Part shown: piece by piece, positions 24,515-32,581 of the stretch | Numbering within the stretch: the first letter of the stretch is position 1 | Layout of the letters: each line of letters opens with the position of its first letter | Assembly (NCBI RefSeq): GCF_020447265.1 | Contig: NZ_JAJADR010000008.1 | Coordinates: 62,001-126,000 of the forward strand | DNA from: Hymenobacter lucidus | GTDB lineage: Bacteria; Bacteroidota; Bacteroidia; Cytophagales; Hymenobacteraceae | Reading direction: 5' to 3' | Length of the DNA: 64,000 bases | Notes under the pieces: model-generated | The model's input: only the letters and a program-made list of their open reading frames with translations | What the model was told of the DNA's origin: nothing | Database searches by the model: none | Position numbers and translations under genes: made by a program

Positions 24515-25222
24515 TTAGTGCATGTAGGTGAGGTAGAGCTGCTCCAGCTCCCGGGCGTTGAGGGCGGTGGTGGGGCGCACGTCAACCAGCTCACCCTCGC
24601 GCATAATGCCCACGCGGGTGCCCACTTCCTTGGCCCGGAAGATGTCGTGGGTGGCCATAAGCACGGCTGTACCCTGCCCGCTCAGCCGCCGTAGCAGCTC
24701 CGAAAACTCGTTGCTGGCTTTGGGGTCGAGGCCGGAAGTGGGCTCGTCGAGCAGCAGTACCTTGGCGTGTTTGGCCACGGCAATGGCAATGCCCACTTTC
24801 TGGCGCATACCCTTGGAGTAGGTGCCCACCCGCCGCCCCGCCGCCTCGGCCGGCAAGCCCGCGTCGGTGAGGTAGTCGAGCAGCGCGGGAGCCGGGTACT
24901 TGAAGCCCGCCAGACTGCTGAACAAGGCCAGGTTTTCCAGGCCCGTCAGGTGGGGGTAGAGCATTACGTTTTCGGGGATGTACGCCAGGTGCTTCTTGAT
25001 TTCGAGCGGATGAACGGCCACTTCCAGCCCATTCACGAAGGCCGCGCCCGAGGTGGGCTGCACAAACCCCAGAAACAGGTTGATGGTCGTGGATTTGCCC
25101 GCGCCGTTCTGGCCCAGCAAACAAAATATTTCGCCCGGTGCAATCTGCAGATTTAGCTCGCGCAGGGCCAGCTTATCGGCGTACTGCTTGCGCAGGGACC
25201 GGGCTTCGAGGAGGTAAGTCAT
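24515..25222 (-). CDS. ABC transporter ATP-binding protein
   Basis: The 235-residue product has Walker A GQNGAGKST (residues 37-45), the signature TYSKGMRQK, Walker B VLLLDEPTSGLDP and the switch histidine in MATHDIF. The signature sequence and length place it with NosF/CcmA-type ATPases of ABC-2 exporters. It is the energy-supplying subunit for the two DUF3526 permeases just downstream. The gap to the TonB receptor gene upstream is 109 bases and contains a degenerate repeat (25.3 kb), but no strong terminator, so one transcript with the receptor is possible. Confidence 0.95.
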   Translation of the reverse strand: MTYLLEARSLRKQYADKLALRELNLQIAPGEIFCLLGQNGAGKSTTINLFLGFVQPTSGAAFVNGLEVAVHPLEIKKHLAYIPENVMLYPHLTGLENLALFSSLAGFKYPAPALLDYLTDAGLPAEAAGRRVGTYSKGMRQKVGIAIAVAKHAKVLLLDEPTSGLDPKASNEFSELLRRLSGQGTAVLMATHDIFRAKEVGTRVGIMREGELVDVRPTTALNARELEQLYLTYMH

Positions 25223-25260
25223 GTATTTGAAAAAGAGGGCTATGAGTTGCTAAAGGGTGG

Positions 25261-25320
25261 CCATGCTTCGACTTCACAGACGACAGATCAAGCATGACGT
25301 TCTGTTGAAGTGTCACGCTC
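25261..25320. repeat. degenerate inverted-repeat fragment between ATPase and TonB receptor genes
   Basis: CATGCTT 25262-25268 pairs with AAGCATG 25290-25296, and ACTTCACAGA 25271-25280 pairs imperfectly with TCTGTTGAAGT 25301-25311. The 13-mer AGCATGACGTTCT is shared with 13005-13017, so both belong to one dispersed repeat family. Confidence 0.45.
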
Positions 25321-25331
25321 GTTCTGCCGGC

Positions 25332-27761
25332 CTAAAACGTGTAGCCCAGTGTGGCCATGAAGTTGCGGGGCGCCCCCGGGCTGGCCCGGAAGAAGTCGTA
25401 GCCGCCCACGAAGTAGTAGGTGTCGAGCAGGTTGCTCACGTTCAGGTGGAAGTTGAACTTGCCAGTAGTGTAGAACAGGGCCGCGTCGAGGGTGGTGTAG
25501 CTGGGCCAGTAGGCCCAGTAGTTTTCGCCGGTGCTGGTGTTCTGTACCTGGTTCTCGGTGCGTCGTTGGTCCACGTAATTACTGCCCACAGCCACGCCCA
25601 GCCCGCGCAGCGCGGGCGTCACGAAGGTGTACTTGGTCCAGAAGCCGGCCGAGTGGCGGGGTGCGTTGGCCAGCGGCTGGCCTTCCTCCACGGGCAGGGC
25701 CGCATCCAGCACTTCGGAATGGTTGAAGGCGTAGCTGGCGTTCAGGTTTAGGTTCGGCAGCAGGTTGCCGGTCAGCTCCAGCTCGGCCCCGCGCGAGCGG
25801 ACCAGGTCGTTCTGCCGGTACACCGTCGTGCCGTCGGGCATCAGCGCGTTGGTGGGCACCAGCTGGTTACGCTTCACAATCTGGTAGGCGGCCACGGTGG
25901 CCAGCAACCCCTGGTTGAAAAACTCGCCTTTCAGACCAGTTTCCAACTGGTAGCTGGTTTCGGTATCGAAGGGTGTGCTACGGCCGTAGCGTTCCGGAAG
26001 CCGTAGAAACTCCGGCTTGAGCGGCCGGAAACCAGCGCTGTAGGAGGCAAAGTAGTTCAGATTGTCGCGCAGGGCATACGTGAGGCCGGCGCGGGGCAGC
26101 AGGCGGCGCTGCGGAATGGTTTCCTTCCCGTTGCCGTAGTCCCGCTCATCGGCAAACAGCTCGTAGCGGGCTCCCAGCAGCACATTCAGGCGCGGCGTCA
26201 CGGCAATCTGGTCCTGCACATAGAGGCCGGTAGTGCGGTAGACGGAGTTGAGGTAATCCACAAAAAACTGCGGCAGCGGCCGGCGCACGTACTTTGTGGG
26301 GTCCTGAATTTCGTAGAGCGGCTTTTTCAAATCGAAGGTCAGCGGCTTTTCCACGTCATCCACCAGCTTGCGCCGGGCTTCAAACATGGTGCTCTGCGGG
26401 TCGGTGGTGAAGCGGATGTAGTCTACGCCTGTCACCACTTTGTGCTGAAGCGAGCCGGTGGCTCCGGTTAGCACGAAGTAGGCGGCTAGGTTCTTGGTGT
26501 ATTCCTCGGCCCGCCGGTCGAAATAGCGCAGGTTCATCACCGTGTTGGCTGGCGCGTCGGCGTAGGTGTTCAGAGTGCGGTGCTCACTCAGATCTTCGCG
26601 GTAAGTGAAGTCGAGGTAGGAGGCGTTGAACGAGAGCCAGTCGGTGAAGCGGTGGTTGAGCGAGGCGTTCAGGTAGTAGGTGCTGGTGCGGAAATAGTCG
26701 CTCGGCTGACTCAGGGTAAACGAGCGGGGCAGTGCGTACAGCTCCCCGCCCCGGATGGGCAGGCCCCGGTCGAGGTAGCCGTCGATGTGGGTGAAGACCA
26801 ACTCGGCGTTGATGGTGGTTTTGTCGGTGGGCAGAAACGTGACGGTGGGCGCCACCATCAACGAGCGGGTGTCGTTCACGCTGCGGAAGGTGTTGGTTTT
26901 CTCGAAGCCCGTATTGAAGCGGTAAAGCACGTTTTTCTGCTCATTCAGCGGGCCCGTCAGGTCGGCCGTGGCCCGCATGGCGTTGAAGCTACCGGTGGAA
27001 AACGTGAGAGCCTGCCGGGCCACGTCGAGCGGCTTTTTGGTTACCATGTTCACCGTGCCGCCAGGGTTGATGTCGCCGTACAGGGCCGCGCCGGGACCTT
27101 TTAGCACTTCCACCCGCTCCAGGTTCACCGTCAGTGGAGCCTGGGTAAAGGAGTTGCCGTAGCTGAAGCCTGAGCGTAGGCCGTTGAGCAGCCGAAAGCC
27201 GCTTTCGTAGCCGTTGCGGAAGCCCCGAATCGTGAGGTCGTCGTAGTGCGAATACTGCGTGACGCCGGCCACGTTCTTCACCACGTCGGTTAGGCGCAGG
27301 GCCTGCCGGTCGGCCATCAGCTCCTTAGTCACCGTCGAAATGGACTGCGGCACGTCGATGGGCCGGGTGGCTGTTTTGGTGCCCACAAAGCTGTAGTCGC
27401 TCTTGTAAGTGGTTTCCTTGCGGCCCAGCACTTCCACTTCCTGCAAGGCCGTAGTAGTAGGTTGCAGGCTGAAATCCACGGTCAGGGTAGGGGTTTCGGC
27501 CGTCAGCACCACGGTGCGGCGCTGCTCCTGGTAGCTCAGGCTGCGCGTTACGAGGGTGTATTCGCCCAGCGGCAGCGTCAGGGAAAAATGTCCATCGGCC
27601 CCGCTGAGCGCCGCAAACCGACCGGCCGTTTCCAGGATAGAAACTCCATCCAACCCGTGCCCACCCGGCCCGGTCACGTGGCCGTCGATATGGCCCGACG
27701 GCAATTGGCCCGCGGCCAGCAACGGCCAGCACAACATGAAAAACAAGAAAAGTCGTGGCAT
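25332..27761 (-). CDS. TonB-dependent siderophore-type receptor
   Basis: The 809-residue product has a signal peptide (MPRLFLFFMLCWPLLAAG), an N-terminal carboxypeptidase-regulatory-like beta-sandwich (about 25-100, GHVTGPGGHGLDGVSI), a plug domain (about 125-240; RPIDVPQSISTVT, LTDVVKNVAGV, VEVLKGPGAALYGDINPGGTVN) and a 22-strand barrel ending in aromatic F (NFMATLGYTF). The plug motifs are those of the FhuA/FpvA-like siderophore receptor group (TIGR01783 type). It imports a ferric siderophore or similar chelate across the outer membrane with TonB energy. Downstream are an ABC exporter, not an importer, which is unusual for such a receptor and is discussed as a finding. Confidence 0.95.
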   Translation of the reverse strand: MPRLFLFFMLCWPLLAAGQLPSGHIDGHVTGPGGHGLDGVSILETAGRFAALSGADGHFSLTLPLGEYTLVTRSLSYQEQRRTVVLTAETPTLTVDFSLQPTTTALQEVEVLGRKETTYKSDYSFVGTKTATRPIDVPQSISTVTKELMADRQALRLTDVVKNVAGVTQYSHYDDLTIRGFRNGYESGFRLLNGLRSGFSYGNSFTQAPLTVNLERVEVLKGPGAALYGDINPGGTVNMVTKKPLDVARQALTFSTGSFNAMRATADLTGPLNEQKNVLYRFNTGFEKTNTFRSVNDTRSLMVAPTVTFLPTDKTTINAELVFTHIDGYLDRGLPIRGGELYALPRSFTLSQPSDYFRTSTYYLNASLNHRFTDWLSFNASYLDFTYREDLSEHRTLNTYADAPANTVMNLRYFDRRAEEYTKNLAAYFVLTGATGSLQHKVVTGVDYIRFTTDPQSTMFEARRKLVDDVEKPLTFDLKKPLYEIQDPTKYVRRPLPQFFVDYLNSVYRTTGLYVQDQIAVTPRLNVLLGARYELFADERDYGNGKETIPQRRLLPRAGLTYALRDNLNYFASYSAGFRPLKPEFLRLPERYGRSTPFDTETSYQLETGLKGEFFNQGLLATVAAYQIVKRNQLVPTNALMPDGTTVYRQNDLVRSRGAELELTGNLLPNLNLNASYAFNHSEVLDAALPVEEGQPLANAPRHSAGFWTKYTFVTPALRGLGVAVGSNYVDQRRTENQVQNTSTGENYWAYWPSYTTLDAALFYTTGKFNFHLNVSNLLDTYYFVGGYDFFRASPGAPRNFMATLGYTF

Positions 27762-28081
27762 ACAGAAATAAGCACGCCCGGCCCGAAGCCTGAGGTAGGT
27801 CAGCCGGGTTGAAGTCAGAAAAAAGGAGAGGGATACCGCACCACGGCCCGGGCTGCGGGCGGTAGTAGCAGGTCAGCAGGGGCTGATCAGGGCGGTAAAA
27901 AGATAGTAAATGGCGCCCTGTAAAATCATGGCCGTCAGTAACCTGGCAGGCAACTTGGCAGTGCTAGTAACTGGCCGGTGCCAACGACGGCAACAGCAGG
28001 TCAAGCCACCAAGGCTAGGCCAAGGCATCACCAGCCAGGCATACGAATACCCGGAACTGTAGTCAGGAAAGGGGGGAGGCG
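27762..28081. other. 320-base gap between the His-rich protein gene and the TonB receptor gene
   Basis: No convincing gene: a minus-strand frame 27873-28145 overlaps the upstream gene and is Pro/Arg-rich with no start context. On the minus strand TATCTTTT (complement of 27897-27904) resembles a -7 element and could start a separate receptor transcript. No cobalamin riboswitch core was found. Confidence 0.4.
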
Positions 28082-28435
28082 CTAGGCGCGGCGGACGGGT
28101 GGCCCCCGCAGGGAAGCGCCGTCCAGCAGGTGGGAGGCCCGGCATACGGGGGCCTTGGGCCGGTAGGTGGCATAGCGCAGCTGCTGCAGCGGAGCCGGCA
28201 CGGCTACCGGTACGGCGGGCTGAAACGGCGCATCATAAAGCTGCTCGATGTGGCAGTGCTGGTGCTTGGCCGAAAGCTCGGCCTGCGCCTCCGGTTTGGC
28301 CGTGGCGCTGGTGCGGGGCTTGTCTGCCGTGTGCTCGTGTAAGTGCATTCGCAGCAGGGCGGCCTCGGGCGTCAGCACCCGCAGCAGCAGCACCAACAGC
28401 CACCATGCTCCTATCCTACGACCTACTGAATGCAC
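28082..28435 (-). CDS. His-rich small exported protein heading the siderophore/ABC unit
   Basis: The 117-residue product starts at GTG (complement of 28433-28435), because a TAG lies directly upstream in frame and there is no ATG. It has a membrane helix or uncleaved signal (GAWWLLVLLLRVLTPEAALL), then HLHEHTADK, KHQHCHIEQLYDAPFQP and the ending LRGPPVRR. Short proteins with this plan (N-terminal signal, Hx(2)H/KHxHC pairs, FQP block, LRGPP end) occur near TonB receptors in many Bacteroidota; I do not know an experimentally defined function. The His/Cys clusters suggest periplasmic metal binding. Its promoter carries a perfect inverted repeat, which makes it the likely first gene of a metal-controlled unit. 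Confidence 0.78.
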   Translation of the reverse strand: MHSVGRRIGAWWLLVLLLRVLTPEAALLRMHLHEHTADKPRTSATAKPEAQAELSAKHQHCHIEQLYDAPFQPAVPVAVPAPLQQLRYATYRPKAPVCRASHLLDGASLRGPPVRRA

Positions 28436-28459
28436 CTATGCTACTGCCTTGATGAAGCA

Positions 28460-28467
28460 CAAAGGTA
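28460..28467 (-). promoter_or_regulatory. promoter -7 element for the His-rich protein gene
   Basis: Read on the minus strand this is TACCTTTG, a perfect TAnnTTTG match, 24 bases before the GTG start. A TTG lies 21 bases further upstream within the inverted repeat, in the right place for a -33 element. Confidence 0.7.
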
Positions 28468-28470
28468 GAC

Positions 28471-28511
28471 GCAAATTCCTTTTTGCAGCAATGATGCAAA
28501 AAGGAATTTGC
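28471..28511. promoter_or_regulatory. perfect 17-bp inverted repeat, putative metalloregulator operator
   Basis: GCAAATTCCTTTTTGCA at 28471-28487 and its exact reverse complement at 28495-28511 flank a seven-base spacer. It begins three bases upstream of the -7 element of the minus-strand gene and covers the -33 region, so a bound protein would block initiation. It can also form a hairpin, but it lies upstream of the expected transcript start and has no gene ending into it, so an operator is preferred. A Fur/Zur-type or MarR-type regulator is a guess. Confidence 0.65.
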
Positions 28512-28580
28512 GGACTCAGGCCACCGGAGCCTGCCCGTGAGTAGCGTGGACTTGGTAGTTCGCGCGCCAGAACGATACAC

Positions 28581-28595
28581 ACGAACGATTGTCGT
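28581..28595. promoter_or_regulatory. short palindrome GAACGA-N3-TCGTTC
   Basis: Six-base perfect arms around TTG, of the form often bound by TetR-type repressors. It lies in the 305-base gap between the His-rich gene and the ACP-phosphodiesterase-like gene. No TetR gene is in the window. Confidence 0.3.
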
Positions 28596-28740
28596 TCATT
28601 TACGCAAACTGCAACCAAAGGTCAGCGTAGCGACAGGTCGCGCTACCTTCACGGAGCTGCTTCCGGCCTAAATCAACCACCTATCCTAAAGCAGACTTGC
28701 TGTAGCTTCTCTCGCCTGCTTGTCGCTCTGCCCTTCCCGC

Positions 28741-29352
28741 ATGAACTTCCTCGCCCACCTGCTGCTTTCCGGCACTCCCGCCACCACGCCCGACTATGCC
28801 GATATCGTATTCGGCAACTTCGCAGCTGAGGCTGTGCGGGGCCGCGCCGCCCTGGAGGCCTATCCTGCCGCCGTGCAGCGCGGCATCCGGCTGCACCGCT
28901 TCATTGATTCCTTCACCGACTCGCACCCCGTGGTGCGCCGCAGCACCGCCCGCCTGCGCGAAGCGGGCCTGGGCAAGTGGGCCGGCGTGGTATCCGACAT
29001 GGGCTACGACCACCTATTGGCCCGCGACTTCGCCCAGTTTCACCCCGCCGAGCCGCTGCCCGCCTTTGCCCAGCGCCAGTACGCGCTGTTGCAGGCCCGC
29101 CGCCAGGAGCTACCCGAGCGGCTGCAGCACATGTTCCAGTACATGCGCCGCGACGACTGGCTAACCGGCTACGCGAAGCCAGAAGGGTTGGAGCGGGCAT
29201 TGCATGGCCTGAGCCGCCGCGTGCCCGCCGCCGGAGTGCTGGCTACCGGGGCCGCCGCGTTTCTGGCGGAAGCGGAGGCGTATGAGGCGGATTTCCGGGA
29301 GTTCTGGCCGGAGCTGCGGGCGGCGGTGGCGGAAAGATTATTCACCGAATAA
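28741..29352 (+). CDS. ACP phosphodiesterase (AcpH) family protein
   Basis: Start chosen at ATG 28741, which gives the family opening MNFLAHLLLS. The 203-residue product follows AcpH: DIVFGNFAAEAVRG (metal-binding and catalytic region), HRFIDSFTDSHPVVRRS with the conserved histidines and aspartates of this HD-like fold, and VVSDMGYDHLLARDF. The Escherichia coli enzyme removes 4'-phosphopantetheine from acyl carrier protein; Bacteroidota homologues are assumed to do likewise but have not been tested to my knowledge. Monocistronic. It uses ordinary high-GC codons. Confidence 0.9.
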   Translation: MNFLAHLLLSGTPATTPDYADIVFGNFAAEAVRGRAALEAYPAAVQRGIRLHRFIDSFTDSHPVVRRSTARLREAGLGKWAGVVSDMGYDHLLARDFAQFHPAEPLPAFAQRQYALLQARRQELPERLQHMFQYMRRDDWLTGYAKPEGLERALHGLSRRVPAAGVLATGAAAFLAEAEAYEADFREFWPELRAAVAERLFTE

Positions 29353-29378
29353 TGCTCAGTCTATAAATCCGCTAAAAT

Positions 29379-29626
29379 ATGCTTTACTGGTACACTACCT
29401 GTCCCTTCTGTACTCATCAGGGGCGGCTTTTTATCTTCAGGAACGTTACTATCAATCAGCTATACCTTCATTGTGAGGAGTGCGAGAGAGGATATCATGA
29501 TCCTGAGAACATCAATTCGGCCAGCAGTTTTCTAACACTGCTTATGGATTATAAAGCCCAGCCCTTATAGAAGAAATCCTGGAACGTGGTTGGGGTAAGT
29601 TTGCACTGCATTCTATAGCTGAATGA
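29379..29626 (+). pseudogene. zinc-ribbon protein gene with a one-base frameshift near its 3' end
   Basis: ATG 29379 opens a frame that stops at 29570 after 63 residues: MLYWYTTCPFCTHQGRLFIF then LHCEECERGYHDPENIN. CPFC and CEEC form a plausible zinc ribbon. The last codons read DYKAQPL-stop. In the next frame the DNA continues IEEILERGWGKFALHSIAE-stop to 29626, which looks like the true C-terminus. One extra C in the CCC run at about 29561-29566 would join the two into an 82-residue protein (AQPLIEEI). The gene is therefore either recently broken or the base was lost in sequencing. A terminator follows at once, as expected for a real gene end at 29626. Confidence 0.7.
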
Positions 29627-29633
29627 CAACAAA

Positions 29634-29659
29634 AAAACGGGGCCGCTAAGCCCCGTTTT
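29634..29659. terminator. intrinsic terminator between convergent genes
   Basis: AAAACGGGGC at 29634-29643 and its reverse complement at 29650-29659, six-base loop, followed by TTTTCC and preceded by an A-run. It serves the zinc-ribbon gene and, in reverse, the SlyD-like gene. Confidence 0.88.
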
Positions 29660-29682
29660 CCTTATCAGCAAATTGCTAAAGC

Positions 29683-30198
29683 CTAGTGATGGTGGCCACC
29701 TGCGCCGTGGACGTGGCCGTGGTCCAGTTCTTCTTTCGTGGCTTCGCGCACGTCGGCTACTTTGCCGTCGAAGTGCATCACCATGCCGGCCAGGGGATGG
29801 TTGAAGTCCATCTTCACGGTGTCGGCACCGATCTGGACGATTTTACCCTGCATGTGGTTGCCCTGGTTGTCGGACATGGGCAGGAAGTTGCCTTCCTGCA
29901 GCATTTCCTCGTCGATTTTGCCATCGACTTCGAACACGTTTTTCGGGATATCCACTACGGCCTGCTGGTCGTAGTCGCCGTAGGCCTGCTCGGGGGTGAG
30001 GCTGAACTTGAACTCGTCGCCGGCAGATTTGCCATTGAGCTGGCTTTCAAACTCTTCGGGCAGGCCGCTCTGGCCAAACAGGAAGACCATCGGCGCATCG
30101 GCCTCGGCCGATTCAACGAGTACTTTCTCCTGGTTTTCGTCGGTCACGCTCAGGTCGTAGGTGATGGTGACGACTTTATTGGGGCTGATCTGGGCCAT
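29683..30198 (-). CDS. FKBP-type peptidyl-prolyl cis-trans isomerase, SlyD-like
   Basis: The 171-residue product has the SlyD plan: N-terminal FKBP half (VVTITYDLSVTDENQEKVLVESAE, FLFGQSGLPEEFESQLNGKSAGDEFKF), the insert-in-flap chaperone domain (AYGDYDQQAVVDIPKNVFE to GKIVQIGADTVKMDFNHPLAG) and then the rest of FKBP (MVMHFDGKVADVREATKEEL). It catalyses prolyl isomerization and holds unfolded chains in the cytoplasm. The C-terminus HGHVHGAGGHHH is a short histidine tail like the metal-binding tail of SlyD, so nickel or zinc binding is likely. No operon partner. Confidence 0.95.
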   Translation of the reverse strand: MAQISPNKVVTITYDLSVTDENQEKVLVESAEADAPMVFLFGQSGLPEEFESQLNGKSAGDEFKFSLTPEQAYGDYDQQAVVDIPKNVFEVDGKIDEEMLQEGNFLPMSDNQGNHMQGKIVQIGADTVKMDFNHPLAGMVMHFDGKVADVREATKEELDHGHVHGAGGHHH

Positions 30199-30336
30199 AA
30201 TCGGGGTGGACTCCGAGGTCCGGGGCTTGGGTGAAAAATGGGTTTGGGCCGGCTAGTTACGGAAAATGACCCGTAAATCTGAGCGGGCCGCTTCGTTACA
30301 GATACTCTAAGCGGCCGGGCAGGGTTTTGTTGTCTG

Positions 30337-30490
30337 TCATTGCGAGCAGCGCGAAGCAATCCGTCCGCTGCGCAGGTAGTCACGCTCTTTTACCACAAAG
30401 CCCTCAACCGTAAGCAACGATTGAGGGCTTTTCACTTCGGGGTAATCAGCACATTTCAGAGGACGGATTGCTTCGCGCTGCTCGCAATGA
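30337..30490. repeat. inverted-repeat element with 30-nt perfect terminal arms
   Basis: Arms 30337-30366 and 30461-30490 are perfect 30-base inverted repeats beginning TCATTGCGAGCAGCGCGAAG. An inner hairpin (30397-30407 with 30421-30431, CCCTCAA/TTGAGGG core) sits in the middle. The terminal sequence is homologous to that of the element at 14736-14995 (shared TCATTGCGAG and GAAGCAATCCGTCC). It lies between the SlyD gene promoter region and the 3' end of the helicase gene and contains no gene. Confidence 0.8.
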
Positions 30491-30506
30491 CGCGTTTCTC
30501 CTTTTC

Positions 30507-32492
30507 TTACTGCATTTCCCAGGCCGTGCGGTAGGCCCCGATGCTTTCCACGTAGTCGAGAAAAGCTTTGTAGAAGGGGTGGGAGCCCAGGGTGCTGGAG
30601 TCGCCAACGATGAGCAGCTTCTTGCGGGCCCGGGTCATGCCCACGTTCATGCGGCGAATGTCGGAGAGGAAGCCAATTTCGCTCTGAGCGTTGCTGCGTG
30701 TGAGGCTGATGGCAATAATATCCCGCTCCTGGCCCTGGAACGAGTCGACGGTGCCGATGCTGAGCATGCGGTGCTCCATGAGGCCCACGAGTTCGTCGTT
30801 GTCTTCCACCGCGTCTTTGAGGTAGTTGATCTGGGCGCGGTAGGGAGCAATGACGCCGATGGTGAGCAAGTCGTCGGTGTGGTCGGCCGGGTCGTACACC
30901 TCCAGCAGCTGGGAAAGGCGGCGCAGCAGCAGGTCGGCTTCCTCGGGGTTGGCAATAGAGCGGCTTTCCTCGATGCCCAACTCCTGAAAGCCGAAGCCGG
31001 CCGTATCCAGGAATTCCACCGGCAAATCAGGAGTGAAGCGCACGTCGTAGGCGGGCAAATCGGCGTGGGCCACGCTGGGCGCGGCTTTCAGGCGGCCTTC
31101 GTAGAACTGCTCGGAGCTGAATTCCATGATCTGCTCGTGCATGCGGTACTGCACTTCCAGCATGCGGGCCGAGTCGGGCTGGCGCTTGATGCACTTCTCG
31201 AACAGGGTTTCCCGCAGTCCGTCGCGGGCGGCCTGCTCACTTTTCACGGTGGGCGGCAGCTGCTGATGGTCGCCGGCCAGCACCACGCGGCTGCCCTTGG
31301 TTATCGGAATCCAGCAGCCAGGCTCCAGGGCCTGGGCGGCCTCATCGATAAAGACGGTTTCGTAGGTGAGGTGGCGAATGGCGCGGTTGGAAGCACCCAC
31401 GAGGGTACAGGTAATGACCTGCACCTTGTCGAGCAAATCCTCGGTGATGTAGCGCTCCAGATTGTCGGAATCCTGCAGCATCTGGTGGGCCATTTCCTTG
31501 AGCAGGCGGCGCTGCTCGCGCTCCTCCCAGCCGAAATGGCGCTTAAACTTGCCGGCCTGCTCGCGGTACTGCTCGGCGGTCTGGCGCATGCTTTTCAGCT
31601 CCCCGTAGCTCTTGTGCTCCATAATCTGGGCGTCGAGCGTGTGGTGCAAGAGCAAATCTGACACGCGCGAGGGGTTGCCCATGCGAATCACGTTCACGCC
31701 GCGCTCGGCCAGCTTTTCGGTCAGCAAATCCACGGCCGTATTCGAGGGCGCGCACACCAGCACCCGCCGCTCGCGCCGGATGGTTTCCAGAATGGCTTGC
31801 ACCAGCGTAGTGGTTTTGCCGGTGCCGGGCGGGCCGTGAATGATGGCCACGTCCTTGGCCGCCAGCACGTGGCGCACCGCCGCCAGCTGCGACTCATTCA
31901 GGGGCGAAGGGTAGTAGAGCGTGGCCTCGGCCTCGTCGCGGTAGCGGGCGGGCTTGGCGCCCAGCAGCACGTCGCGCAGCTCGGCCAGGCGGTTTTCGTA
32001 GGCGCCCATCACCTTGCCCAGGGCAAATTCCATTTCCCGGTAGCTTACCTCGTCGAAGGTCAGGTCCACGCCCAGCTTGCCGCCCTCATCCACCCAGTCG
32101 GGCAGGTCTTCCTTGTTGGTAGCCAGCAGGATCTTGTTGCGCTTCACGCTGGTAATCACGCCCGAAAGGGTGGGCCGGTCGGTGGCGGCGCGGCCGGGAA
32201 TGTTGCCAAACAAGGCCGCGTTTTTGCCCACCTGAAACAGGTGCAACCCGTTCTGGCCGGCGGGCCGCTCAATTTCGAGCACCAGCTTGCCGCCGAAGCC
32301 GATTTCTTCCTTGGTGATTTTGACCGGGTACCAGGTCAGGCCGCGCTTCTGCCGCTCGGCAATGGTGGCCTGGGCACTCTTGATTTTGAATTGTTCGAGG
32401 TCCTCTTTCTGCTCAAGCTTCGTGAGGGCCTGCACCTTGCGCAGCTCTTTCTCGATGGCGTAAGGGTCGGTATAAGTGGGTTGTTCAGACAA
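30507..32492 (-). CDS. SF1B helicase of the Upf1/IGHMBP2 family
   Basis: The 661-residue product has an N-terminal beta-barrel/stalk region (about 1-190) and two RecA-like domains: Walker A GPPGTGKTTTLV, motif Ia VLVCAPSNTAVDLL, Walker B VFIDEAAQALEPG, motif III VLAGDHQQLPPTV, motif IV LEVQYRMHEQIMEF, motif V TVDSFQGQERDIIAISLTRSN and motif VI NVGMTRARKKL. These are diagnostic for the Upf1-like group; bacterial members are annotated as IGHMBP2-like DNA/RNA helicases with 5'-3' polarity expected. The biological role in bacteria is open. Transcribed alone. Confidence 0.95.
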   Translation of the reverse strand: MSEQPTYTDPYAIEKELRKVQALTKLEQKEDLEQFKIKSAQATIAERQKRGLTWYPVKITKEEIGFGGKLVLEIERPAGQNGLHLFQVGKNAALFGNIPGRAATDRPTLSGVITSVKRNKILLATNKEDLPDWVDEGGKLGVDLTFDEVSYREMEFALGKVMGAYENRLAELRDVLLGAKPARYRDEAEATLYYPSPLNESQLAAVRHVLAAKDVAIIHGPPGTGKTTTLVQAILETIRRERRVLVCAPSNTAVDLLTEKLAERGVNVIRMGNPSRVSDLLLHHTLDAQIMEHKSYGELKSMRQTAEQYREQAGKFKRHFGWEEREQRRLLKEMAHQMLQDSDNLERYITEDLLDKVQVITCTLVGASNRAIRHLTYETVFIDEAAQALEPGCWIPITKGSRVVLAGDHQQLPPTVKSEQAARDGLRETLFEKCIKRQPDSARMLEVQYRMHEQIMEFSSEQFYEGRLKAAPSVAHADLPAYDVRFTPDLPVEFLDTAGFGFQELGIEESRSIANPEEADLLLRRLSQLLEVYDPADHTDDLLTIGVIAPYRAQINYLKDAVEDNDELVGLMEHRMLSIGTVDSFQGQERDIIAISLTRSNAQSEIGFLSDIRRMNVGMTRARKKLLIVGDSSTLGSHPFYKAFLDYVESIGAYRTAWEMQ

Positions 32493-32581
32493 AAGGGTAG
32501 TCGTTTATGAAGTCCGTTGTAACAACGGAAACGGCAAATTGGTGGCCGAAGGTCGGGGAGAATTTTGAAAGGAGAAGCGGA

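Noticed and set aside
27762..28081. Cobalamin riboswitch before the TonB receptor or eut genes.
   Set aside because: I looked for the conserved core of the B12 box in this gap and in 39912-40071 by eye and found none; a covariance-model search would be decisive.
27873..28145. Minus-strand frame of 90 codons in the gap before the TonB receptor gene.
   Set aside because: It overlaps the His-rich protein gene, has no start context, and its translation is Pro/Arg-rich low complexity.
28436..28618. Minus-strand frame of 60 codons upstream of the His-rich gene.
   Set aside because: It runs through the 17-bp inverted repeat and the promoter and has no recognisable start or composition of a gene.
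30199..30336. A small gene between the SlyD-like gene and the inverted-repeat element.
   Set aside because: No start with coding-like composition; the short minus-strand frame there overlaps the SlyD promoter region and the repeat.
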